Below are positions 27,583 to 38,396 of a stretch of DNA of 64,000 bases, piece after piece. Where the stretch lies: contig JAFFSR010000237.1 in the NCBI GenBank assembly GCA_017163975.1, positions 868,001-932,000 on the forward strand, in the 5' to 3' direction. How positions within the stretch are numbered: position 1 is the stretch's first letter; each line of letters begins with the position of its first letter. Source of the stretch: Anastatus disparis. Lineage: Eukaryota > Arthropoda > Insecta > Hymenoptera > Eupelmidae. The notes beneath the pieces were generated by a model. It ran no database searches. It saw only the letters and a list, made by a program, of their open reading frames with translations, and was not told the DNA's origin. The translations under genes were made by a program, and so were the position numbers.

Positions 27583-27698
27583 GTTTATGGCTTTTTGATC
27601 AGTTAGTCGAAGATTCGTGAACATTTTCCTTTTGATTTCTTTAGGTCCGATTTAAATTAAAAAAGAAACATGCGACGCAAATCGAAAAGCCATAAACA
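27583..27698. repeat. Inverted repeat, about 17-bp arms with ~80-base loop
   Basis: GTTTATGGCTTTTTGAT at 27583-27599 pairs with ATCGAAAAGCCATAAAC at 27681-27697 apart from one mismatch. A second short perfect hairpin (CTGGATTAT / ATAATCCAG, 27733-27758) follows within 40 bases. Function unknown; a fold-back element or structured transcript is possible. Confidence 0.6.
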
Positions 27699-29480
27699 TT
27701 TATATCAACAACCAACGTGAAAACTGGAAAACTGGATTATCACATAAAATAATCCAGTTACATAAGATGGTGATTTATACTGTTACGGTTTTTTGTCTGT
27801 GCATTAAAATTCACGCAAAATTATGATTCTCTAAGTTTGGTTGGAGAGTTTTGGAATCGCAACGAAAGATTCAAGATAAAATACGTCATTTCTTCAAAAT
27901 AGATCTTTTTAGTCTAACAACGCATATGTTTTTATTTAATGATATTAATAATAAACCAACGTTTATCAAAAATTAACAATTATTTTAGATTTTGTTTTTT
28001 AAAATAAAAATTCATTTTCAAAAAAATTAATTTACACAATAATTAAAAGAAAAGAATAGCATATACATTCACCTTACAAGCATATCTATATCATAGGAAA
28101 AAATTTAAAAATTCAAATCAATTAAATAGTCTCCCTTCAGTATTAGCCTCGAGGCGTAAAAGAAAGCCCCGAAAAGGTAGCAGGTGCGCTTGCTGCCGTA
28201 AACATTTGCGTTTCAAGTTTATACATAAGTACACGCTATAAGCGTTTCTTTCGGCTTTTATCAAAATTTATTTGCTCGAGCAACATCTAGGCTCTACCTA
28301 TACATGTATATGCCTTTTTTGCAACACGTAGTATAAAAATAAAAATAATAGCGCGGCCCGTGACAAGTTACAAGTTTGCTAATATTTATGAGTTTTGTAT
28401 TTATTTGTCCTTTTCGGAAGAAGGATTAGACTCGATTTTGCTACTTCTAATCAGTTTCTGTAAATTATTGGTATAATCGAATAAGATATTATGAAAAGTG
28501 CTGTTATTTTTAGAATTTTTTAAATTAACTATATTCATTAAAACTTTTAACATCCCATAAATAAAAGTATTATTTAAAAAAACGTCATTAACCCGCTATT
28601 AGAAAAATATAATCGCTTAAACGCGTGTTCAAAAACTAAAGATATCCCATTTCCACCAATCCATCAGCTATACATCGAAAATCAAATCATCGCATTCATC
28701 ATACACATCCCTAGAGTAAAAAGAAAAAAAACATACAAAACAATCTATAACTTCTGCATTTCTTATACAAAATAAAAAAAAAACCGAAAAAATGAATCTA
28801 GAAAAAACATGAAGAAGAAAATCAAATAACCGCTCGATCAAGCATTGACTTTGCTCCATTTCTTTGGAAAATCTCTCTTGACATGTACTATGGTTACTCT
28901 CGCGGTTACACAGACGCACTTGTAAAAAGCTAGCTATTTATGCTGATGTTCTTGAAATCTCATCCATAAATAGAAGAAAGGAAAGGGGAGAAGTTTTCTT
29001 ATATGAATGTATCTATACAAGTACACGCGCGTGCACGAGATGAAGCTTTTTCCGCGCATAAAAATCGATCCTGACGTAACCTACACTCCGAATCTTGATT
29101 TTTCCTTTTCCCCCTTATTTTCCAGTTTTTCTTTTATATAATACATGTGTAATATATGATGTGTAAGGTACACGTGTTTCACCCATTTTATGGATCGAGG
29201 AGAGGGAAGGAGGAGAATGTTTTTATTGTGGCTTTGATTCTTTGGAGAAATATGCTGGAATTTTCGTTTACGCGTGGCTTAAGATTTCGGTTTATTTTCG
29301 GCTTGTCAAGGATTTGTAAGGAGCATGCAGATTGAGGAAAAAAATAATTGTTTATACCAAATAATCTGTATGTTTATTTATTATTTTATTTAGAAGCTTT
29401 TGTTTACATATTCATACAAAAGTTTAGTTAAAAATTTATCCAGATAAATTTTACACTTTCCTTTATACATTTTCCAAAAA

Positions 29481-29632
29481 TTTTATTTAACTTTATTGTA
29501 TTTATGCTACCATCGCGATGCTAATTAGCGATGGAGGTTATACCAGTGTGTTTGTGAACTAAAACAAATATGATATACAGTGGTACTTATATCATTTGGA
29601 TTATGAACCGACTGAGCCACTGAGGCCCTCTC
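29481..29632 (-). mobile_element. tRNA-derived SINE, copy 6, internally deleted
   Basis: Read on the minus strand it begins CTCAGTGGCTCAGTCGGTTC, keeps the A box, then loses the rest of the tRNA-like part including the B box. It resumes in the body (ATAAGTACCACTGTA) and retains the complete 3' domain with CTAATTAGCATCGCGATG and a TTAAATAAAA tail. Confidence 0.8.
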
Positions 29633-32034
29633 ACTCCTTTACACATGATTAACAATTTTTATGTGCTTAAAGTTAGCTATTCAAGAAACCACTAGAGAAA
29701 AAATTTAAATAGAAAAGACAAAAACACTTTGCACTTACCAATTAAACTTCCCACATTCCCTTATGAAAAAAAATGTCGAAAATGTTTTCTCTCTCATAAC
29801 TCTTAAACAATATAAATTCCCTGTTGAATCATCTGACATCTCTCATTTAAGAAGAAAGAAAAAAGAGTCCTGACTCTTATCTTCTTCTCCTCTCTTTCTC
29901 GCTCGCGATTACAAAAAGTGTAATTACATTAAAACTTAGAGAGTTTCAAGATTATACATCTACACCCTGCTGTTGTTGCCTCGCGCGCGAGAAATTCGAC
30001 GTCGAGCGAAGAAAGAAAGAAAGAGAGAAAAAAAACAAGAAGAGACAGCAAGCAACTGTAAGCATGAAAAAAAAAATATAAAGAAAGTCCTGGGGGTACA
30101 ACACCCCCTTCGCAATGAAAAAAAAATAACGCAAGCGAAGGGTAAGCATATCCCCGTAACGATTTTTTTTTTCTTCTTAATCTTTTCGTATACCCACGCG
30201 CGAATGGGAGCTAATTGCGTTTTTTATTTTAAACGCGCGCGAGTTTAAAATGCGAGCGCACAGAAAGAAAAGTTGATAAGTTATAGCTGTAAGCGGTCTA
30301 TATAACTTTTTTTATTCTATACGCATTTATTTTTTTTTCAGAACGGAAATCAGTGGATATGAAATATTTAAGACTTTTATATAAGATTGATAAGAATAAT
30401 AAAATATTATAAGTGTAAATAAGCGATGATCTTTATTTATTCAACTACAAATATTTTAGTATGAAAATGTAATTCTTATTATCTTCAGATTTGTAAAAAA
30501 TGAATTGAAGAAAGATTTTTTTTTAAATTAAATAAAAAAATTAAAAGAATCAATGAGCAATGGCATTTGATATCCGAATCCAACTTAAACAACCAAATCT
30601 AATTACTACAATAAAAAAAAAAAACTATATATAAATTAACTGCAATATTAAGCTTCACAACATGTTACCTATGCACGCCCTTTTGTTGGCTTAAAAGGAG
30701 AATAAAAAAAAGAAAGCTTTCTTAACTTTCTCATATATATTCGTTATCCCTTACACCCTTCCCTTTGGAGAAAAAAAAATAACACTCAATATGCAACGCA
30801 CCAAATCTAAAACTTTAAAGCCTCGGCGTTGCGCGCATTTAAAGAAGAAAAAATACAGCCGCTCCACGCTCAACCGATCGCGCGAGCATTAATCAACCAC
30901 CCTAATACTAGTATAGCAAAAGCATAGTTTCGAAAAGGAGAGAGAGAGTTAGATAAAGAAAAGGAAAAAAATCTATACCTCATCGGTAATTTGAACGAAA
31001 GCATTTTTAATACCCTTCGGCGCATAAGTCACTTTGGAAATAAAAGAATTTTAATCGACGAAGAAGAAGGAAACATAGAGAGCTTTTGGGAATGGACTCG
31101 AACAAAAGGAGAGGGAAAAGTTGAGATTATAAGAAAGAAGTGAATACTTAGCTAATGTTTCAGAAGAATGTTAAAAAAAGTGCGTGAATTAGGTAAGAAA
31201 CTTTGTTTGACGAAAATTTCAATGCGATTAAAAGTTAAGGATGTTAAAAATAAATTTCAACATTTTTTTAGTTAAGTTATTTTTCTTTTTAATTACAAAA
31301 TTATAAATAATAATGAATTATTTTCCATTCTAGCCTACTCCAATCACATAGAAAAGGAGCTTTCTTATAGAAAACAAAAAGAACCAAAAGTCTCTTTTTG
31401 TAAGCTCTGCAAGCTATCAGCGAATAACGTATATATATATACGTAACAGTAGGTATCCCCATTATATTTTGCGTGTGCGGCAGCCCTCTTGTCTTATGGC
31501 TCGAACTAAAAGAAGGAAACACCTCCCCCTTTTACTTCTTCTCTTTTTTTTGACAAAGAAGGCCGATAGTAATTAAGGAAGCTACATTGAAGAAAAGAAA
31601 GGGGGAAGCCATTCCTATTTTGCGATTTTTCCCGCCTTTTACGCACGCGCATTGTAGGCTTTAATTTATTTTATGTAGAATAATGCTAATTTTTATTTTA
31701 TGCAAAAGCATTGCGTATATGGATATAGGAAAAGTTGTAGATTTAGAGAATTGAAAATTTATATTGTTAAAATTACGCGTTAAAATAATTTAATATTGTT
31801 GAATAATTGAAATGCGGCTGAAGTATGGTAATTTAGTTACAGATTTCAATAGAAGGTTTGCCTCTTATATTGTTAAATTTTAAGCTGCAAAAAAGCTCTG
31901 ATGAACAAATTTTTTTTAACGGAATTATATTGAATACAGCCATATCAAGTAATTTTGTTTTACTGATTTTTAAAAAATTTAATGAAAAGAAATCATTTAT
32001 AAATTCAATTTTTGGTAATGATTGATGTAATTAC
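29633..32034. other. No gene recognised
   Basis: A CG-containing island at about 29.9-30.3 kb with GCGCGCGAG and A/T homopolymers, then AT-rich sequence and another island at about 30.7-31.6 kb. Confidence 0.55.
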
Positions 32035-32085
32035 AGTGATGCAATGATGATTCTTTTTCAATAATAGAGTAATCATTGCATCACT
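32035..32085. ncRNA. Candidate small hairpin RNA (pre-miRNA-like)
   Basis: A 51-base stem-loop: perfect 14-bp arms AGTGATGCAATGAT / ATCATTGCATCACT, extended by about five further pairs (one mismatch, one wobble) and an 11-base loop. It is unusually strong for AT-rich background. Arms of about 22 bases could be diced, but the stem is shorter than most insect pre-miRNAs and pairing does not continue below the base. Strand is not determined; a chance or transposon-derived fold-back is an alternative. Confidence 0.3.
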
Positions 32086-32280
32086 TTTCAAAAGCTTAAA
32101 ATCAAATTAAAAATATTTAATTGTTTCTTCCGCTTTTATAATTTTTTTGATTTGTCTCGTTAAGCTCTTTCGACTGTACATAATTAGAAAATGAGGGATG
32201 TCTTTTACAGAGACATTAGAAAATGACAAGTACAGCGAAAAGAGCAAGAGTATAGTCAAATCATTGTACATTCTGAGATC

Positions 32281-32462
32281 GTCAGTGATTTACTCGGTAG
32301 AGCGATGGATTCGTAATCTCGAGAATCCGAGTTCGAATCCCGTTCTCGGCAACCGATTGATATAAGCACCACTACATGTACTTTGTTTCACTGAAAATCT
32401 CCTTTGCTAATTAGCATCGTAATGATAACATAAAATACAACGACGTTAAATAAATAAAAAAG
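32281..32462 (+). mobile_element. tRNA-derived SINE, copy 2
   Basis: Near full length. The A box has decayed to TGATTTACTCGG and the B box GTTCGAATCCC is perfect. The body is shorter around the ACATGTAC segment. The 3' domain GCTAATTAGCATCGTAATGA ends in ACGACGTTAAATAAATAAAA. Confidence 0.85.
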
Positions 32463-35400
32463 AAAAATTATTTTACAAACCAAAAATTTATTTTTTAAAA
32501 GCTTAATTACCGAGTATTTGTACCAAGCATCCGTTTTCTATTTGATTTAAGAACTGCAGCGCAAGATGATCAGTGCTCTTAATTCAACATTTTATTTTTT
32601 TCAATTTACCATTTCTTAATAATGAAAATTTGTGTAATTTTATGGTGCTAAGTATAAACGAAAATTTGAATAACAAATCTACAAATTAACAACTTTGAGC
32701 TTCAGTCTTGATTAAATTTTATTGCAATCGCAGGAAACGTCAATTTTATTTGAAAGCAATTAAAAAAATATTATATACAGTGCCAATTAGTAAAGATAAA
32801 AATAAAATCTACTGATAAATTAGTGTTATCACGATATCTCCATCTCAAAAGATAATCTTCAATTTTAATCAATCCACTTCTTTACTTTTAATACATTCCA
32901 CGTGCAGTCAAAACTAACAAGTATCAGCGCAACTTAAAAAAGATAAAAAAAAAGAAGAAGAAATATGACGAAAAAAGAAATTCGGCTGGTAGAGCAAGTC
33001 CTTTGGGACAGTTAGGAAAAGCTATAAGGGAGCTTTCACGAAGAAATGCGAACCCCTTTTTTTATATATATATATATACGCATCCATATATACACACATG
33101 CGGAAGAGACTTAGAAAAAAAACCTTGAGGGGACGAAAGGATTCTCTTCTACTTTCTCGACGTACCCTATTTTTTTTTTCATCCGCTCTGGGTAGAAATG
33201 AAAAAAAGGAAGAAAGAAAAAAAAATAAAAAAGTTGTGGGGTAACGTTTGTATCGCGTGGGTGAGTCAGTGTATGTTTTCTGGGAGGAGGGGGTATATCG
33301 CTAGTGTGACGGTCTTCTCTCTTCTTTTTTATCTACAGGGATTTAAAGACTGCAACCCCTTTTTTTTAGTAGCTGGACGGCTTTCATATCTCCGATATAG
33401 GCTTTGCCAGGGCATATCAGGGCTCTTTTTTTTATTAATATTTCTCTTTTGCTTTTTAATTTGTTCGGAATTTACTTGGGTGGCTTTGGAATTTCGCTTT
33501 TTTTTCTTTTTTTATAGATTTTTTTTCTGGAAAGGTTGCATAAATTTATATTCTGATTATTATATGATTCCTTTGAATTGAAAATATTTTTAAATTTTTG
33601 GAAATCAATCGTTTGTGTAAGAGATAAATGAGCTTTAGAATTGTCAAAATTATATAAGGTCAAGTATGTTTTTTTTGCTACTTTACAAAGGTAAAAGGTC
33701 CGAAGGATAATTTTTTTTTAAATCCGATTTAATCATTTTAAAATAAATTACTATAAATTACTCTGTCAGTAATCTTTAGTGAAAAAACTTTTTAAAAACT
33801 TTCTCAGTAATAAATAGAGCATATATTTTTTTAAAATCTTAATTAAAATTTTTAATTTCGCAAGGTTTTATAATCCAATTTTCGCATAAATTTCTTACAT
33901 AAAAATGAAAAGTTAAAAATTTATTACAGAAGCTCTTTTAAAACTCTTGCACGAATTTAAAATATTAAAAAATATTTTGCAAAACTTTTGCATAAGGATT
34001 TAACTTACATACTATGCATTCCTATGCATTTTAAATATTCGTCATAAAGTATACCAAAGTACTTTAAAATTATCTATGATTTGTCATTAATCTTTAAACA
34101 CTTACTTTTTCTATAAACCAATATACATGAACTTGCAGTTCTAAAATTCAGTACAAACCCCTCAACTCTCAAGTACCCACAGTACAAGCATTAGCTTGAA
34201 GAAAAAAGTCATTAACGCATCACGCTCACACGAAAAAAAAAACGATAAACCTCTCCAACTTCTCGCAAGCTAATTTAACCAAATTAAACTTTTTTTGGCC
34301 CAAAAAAGAAAGGAAAGATTAAAAGACAAAAAAAAGAAAAAGTATAAGGAAGAAATAAGCATTCCTAAGCGAAAATTTTCTATGTAAATTGAAAATATCT
34401 GCAACGTCAGCATTTGTCTACCTACTTTTCTCTTCTCCTTTCTCCAACGCATCTCTCCAGCAGCCTCTCGCTCTTATTCCTTTTTTTTACGAATGAATAA
34501 AACCAAACAGAAAGAAAGAGAGAAAAAAAAGAAAGTAGCAGTAAAATACATCGCGTATAAGAAAAAAAGTGTGCTCTCAAATACATGTAAAGAAGAGAGA
34601 AAAAAAAAATTATTCATGAGATGCGCGAGCACAAAAACAAGGGGTGAGAGAAAGGCGAATTAAGGAAGGGTTGGCTCCTCACTCTTCGAATGAGAAAAAA
34701 AAAATAGAAGAGAAGAAAAAATTGTGCCGCGTACACTGAGATGTACGAGGGTGAAAAAAAATAGTCTGGGGGGACGAAAGATTCCTTTTTTTTTTAAGTT
34801 AGTAGCAAGCGTTAGGATGCAAATTCCTGAGTTACGATGAGCCACTTTAATTATTCTTACTTATTTTTTCTCTCTCTTTCATGCTTTTCTTAATCACGCT
34901 AATTTATTATTTAAGAGATGGGTGGGCTGTGCCAATTTTATGTTATGGGTACAGATGTTACTGTTACGCTTTTTAAAATTATTATTTGGGCAGTCTTTGG
35001 TATTCTTTTTTAGGAATAGGAAAAGTTTTGAGTTATCGTAAGGTAATGATAATTCAACTACATAAAATAGTTAAATTTTATAATTTATAATTTGATCAAT
35101 TTTATCAATATCAATTATTTAATGATTGAATTATGCAGTTTTTAAAATGTAATAAAAATTAATTATTTCCAACTTTTTGTCTCTAATATATATTATGTAC
35201 AATATAATCGTAAAATTTTCAATAATACATTTATCACCTGTATAGTTTTATAATAAATTTATGATTAATTTTGAGATCTATGGCATTAAACTGAAGAAAA
35301 ACCTTTAAAAATTAAATTTTTTAAATTTCGTAAAGATATTTAATTTTCAACAAGATTAGAAAATAAGCTTTGAAACTCTTTTCACCCACATATATTCGAC

Positions 35401-36651
35401 AATAAGCTTTATGAAAAAAGCGCATGTTCCTTTAATTTTTTTTTGTCACTTTTCATATCGGTTAAATCCATTTCATTCCCATATATATCCCTTATCGGTG
35501 ACGGCAACAAACGAAAAGAAAGAAAGAGAAAAAAAATAATAAAAAAAGGGGTACCCCGTTTTGTGGTCGACATTGACAGCTTTTACGAACACTCAACCCA
35601 TTATGTATACGTATACAGATATCCCACGCACATGTAGACGTTATTCATATTCATCTATTGAATTTCAAAAGCCCATAGATTGTTACGGACTGTATGGCTA
35701 AAATGCCTATACATCGTTTATAAAGTTAGACAGGAGCTTTCTAACTTTTAAATTTAAAAAAATATATAAGCTCTACCTATACCCATGATTATATTGTTAT
35801 AAACACATATTGTGCATTTGTCAGTTTTAAAGTGATTCGTGTATGTGCTTTTCTGTTATTGACACTTTTTTTTGTATTCTTAAAGAATTAAACATAATTA
35901 AACTAGTAGCATTAAACATTTTTGCACTTTATTTATCGTGCAATCATGATTGCGCTTATTTTTATAATATGTATTTTGTTTCTTTTTTTTTTCTTTTGTC
36001 GTCACTCGCTATTTGTAATAAAATTTTCAACTTTCAAATTATTTTTATACTGAGAAAATTTTTTTTCAATTCTTACCATATGAAAATCATGTTAATCCTG
36101 GAACAAAATGACTTTTGGAAATTTTTTACAGATAATTTTTTGAGTTAATCCCTTGTGATATCAAAATATGTATTAAACCGTTTATAAATTTTATTTTACA
36201 ACTAACAAAAGTAATGATCAATAATTTTTACAAAAATCAAATGACTGAGATAATTTTGATTATACATTATGATATAAAATTTATCCTGATGTCGACTGTG
36301 AAAGTGATTTTTGTTTGTTGCAATAAGTAAATTATTATCTAAAGCACCGCTATCTATTTCATATGAATTTGAAATATTTTGATTTTTTAGTATTTATTGT
36401 TAATTATTCTGAAAAATCAAATTTTTTCACATGAGGTCCACAAGATTTTAGCTATAACTTTTGAATGTTCCTGCGCTGCTTATGTGCGTGAATTTTTTAT
36501 TTGAATAAATTACTGAAGTAGAAAGTGCGTTTCAGTAGCCGAATGAATGATTAGTTACTGGATATTACAAGCCTTTTGTAAAAATTTAAACGAAAACAGT
36601 GTAATAAAAGTTTATGAAAAAAAAAAATAAAGATAACCATAACGAAATATT
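32463..36651. other. No gene recognised
   Basis: Includes the longest low-complexity frame of this part (33198-33581, plus), built from T-tract Phe runs and rejected as a gene. A perfect 14-base palindrome GCAATCATGATTGC lies at 35940-35953. Islands occur at about 32.9-33.5 and 34.2-34.9 kb. Confidence 0.55.
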
Positions 36652-36721
36652 TTTTAAATTTTATTATCGTTGCATTCATGCTACTATTGTGGCGCTAATA
36701 AACGACGGAAGTTTATACATT
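36652..36721 (-). mobile_element. tRNA-derived SINE, copy 7, 5'-truncated 3' end only
   Basis: About 70 bases match only the terminal domain. On the minus strand CCGTCGTTTATTAGCGCC is followed by a diverged GATAGCAT-type segment and the AAATTTAAAAAAT tail. It lies about 190 bases from copy 3 and in the opposite orientation. The most diverged copy found. Confidence 0.6.
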
Positions 36722-36914
36722 TTATGAAAAAAAAATTATTTATTTAGATAATGAATATTCAACTTACCTAAATAAAAAATTTTTTCTTAATGATCCTATA
36801 GTCTTAAACTCGCAGTCATATGGAAAACTTAAGTATCTTTCTAAAGTTTTCGCGAAATAATATTTGGCAATTTTCAGCCAGACAATATCTTGCATGCTCA
36901 ATTTATACGGAGAG

Positions 36915-37070
36915 GTCGTCAGTGGCTCATTCGATATAGCGATGGACTCGTAATAGTGGCCGATTTATATAAGCACCACTGTACGTTACATGTGCTGAAG
37001 TTCAGAAACCTTCGTCGGTATTTAGCATCGCTAATGATAGCATATATACAGCGACATTAAATAAAATTAA
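36915..37070 (+). mobile_element. tRNA-derived SINE, copy 3, T-arm deleted
   Basis: It has the A-box region (GTGGCTCATTCG) and anticodon arm, then jumps directly from CTCGTAATA to GTGGCCGATTTATATAAG, removing the B box and T arm. Body and 3' domain are present (CACTGTACGTTACATGTGCT, GCGACATTAAATAAAATTAA). Confidence 0.8.
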
Positions 37071-37855
37071 AAATTGCCTTTTCTGTATTCAACTATTATT
37101 ATATTTTTGCAATTACTAATTTTCCACTTGATGTTTATCTGAAGTATTAAAATCTTGGATTGCGAACTCTGTAATAAAAAAAAATGAATTTCAAATTATA
37201 AACAAAATTTTTTATAAACACAATAATATAAATAAACAAAAACATGGATTTTCGAATAATTTGGCGATTATTAAATCAAAAGAAGAAGAAAAAGTTCGTC
37301 TTAAGCATAGAATATGGCAAGGATGGCTAAGATGTGCATGGAATATTTCGATCAGAGAATATAACTGTATTGGATGATTCGCTTAATAATGTTGGTTCTT
37401 GGAGAGCAGGAAAATCCATAAAAATCATAGGGGCATTTTAAAAATAAATTGCAAGGGGCCTTCTTTATTTTAGGAATTCACGTAGAATGCAACATATTGA
37501 ATCCATAATTTAAAATTTTTCAAATCTGATCCCAAATTTGTATAATCAATAACTTCTGAAAACCATGAAATTTATTTATATTTCATTGTATTTTTTTATT
37601 TAGGTTTTAAAAGCTACTATGGCTCGAACGTTTTTTAAAAATTAATAAAAATTGAATTAAAAAATGCTTTTTGAAAGTGGAAAATACATCTGTAATAATG
37701 CATTGATTAGAGGTATAAGGTTAAAAATTTGACAAAAATAAAAATAATTATTAAAAATTTGAGAATTTTGTATGGGTTTTTATGAAAGTAAATATTTAAT
37801 ATTTTAAGTTGATTTAATAATAAAAATTAAGTAAATACTGATAATTTAATAATGG
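37071..37855. other. No gene recognised
   Basis: AT-rich spacer between SINE copies 3 and 4; no splice-supported or composition-supported coding sequence. Confidence 0.55.
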
Positions 37856-38048
37856 AGCCGGGCTGTGGCTCATTCGGTAGAGCGTTGCGGATTCATAATC
37901 TCCAGGTTTCAAATTCGAGTCCCGCTCTTGGCTGAATCATACAAGCACCACTGTACTTGTTACATGTGCTTTGTTCATAAACACACTTAAGAGCTCCGTC
38001 GCTGATTAGCATAACAAATAGCATAAATATAGCGACGAAAAAAAATTA
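37856..38048 (+). mobile_element. tRNA-derived SINE, copy 4, antisense to and beside CARS1 3' end
   Basis: Near full length: TGTGGCTCATTCGGTAGAGC at the 5' end, a diverged B box (ATTCGAGTCCC), body CAAGCACCACTGTACTTG and a 3' stem TCCGTCGCT...AGCGACG followed by an A run. It lies about 350 bases beyond the CARS1 stop codon, opposite in orientation to the gene. Confidence 0.85.
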
Positions 38049-38073
38049 GACAATTCATTTAAAATCAAAAATT

Positions 38074-38079
38074 TTTATT
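38074..38079 (-). terminator. Candidate CARS1 poly(A) signal
   Basis: AATAAA on the minus strand about 320 bases past the CARS1 stop. It lies just downstream of the point where a SINE copy (37856-38048) begins, so the SINE would lie beyond, or overlap, the transcript end. AATAAA is common by chance in DNA this AT-rich. Confidence 0.25.
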
Positions 38080-38396
38080 TTTCATTTTTTCAAATAATTT
38101 TTAAAATTGCATTTTTTAAAAGCAATAATAATTTTATATATACTATACAAAATACTTTTTTTGAGTAACACTGAAAGTTTGAGATTATTTTTTGTTTTGC
38201 ATGAGCAGTGTGTATGATTTTTATAAATAATATAAAAAGAAATTGAATAAATGTTCACAGTACAAAAGCTTTTATAACAAAGCTTCGTTAAACAGTGCAC
38301 ATATTAAATAAGGCAATCTTATTCACTGACAACGTTTACAAGTCTTGTATTCTTTTTTTTTCCATACATTGAGAAAAATATTTTCTAAAATTATTT

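Larger units (their letters stand above)
17468..29480. other. No gene recognised; same alternating composition
   Basis: Islands at about 17.7-18.6, 19.2-19.6, 20.2-20.6, 21.2-21.8, 22.2-22.5, 23.0-23.8, 24.3-24.7, 26.1-27.3 and 28.1-29.3 kb alternate with AT-rich blocks. A strong orphan plus-strand donor (ACG|GTAAGT) at 21.80 kb follows a short open, acidic frame, but no partner exon was found. Microsatellites and an inverted repeat are listed separately. Confidence 0.6.

Noticed and set aside
33198..33581. 127-codon plus-strand open frame
   Set aside because: Lys-rich start and Phe/Leu runs come from A and T tracts; no domain, no splice context and no composition difference from its surroundings.
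35843..36148. 101-codon plus-strand frame starting at an ATG
   Set aside because: Hydrophobic, AT-driven composition, no signal or domain recognised, no splice partners.
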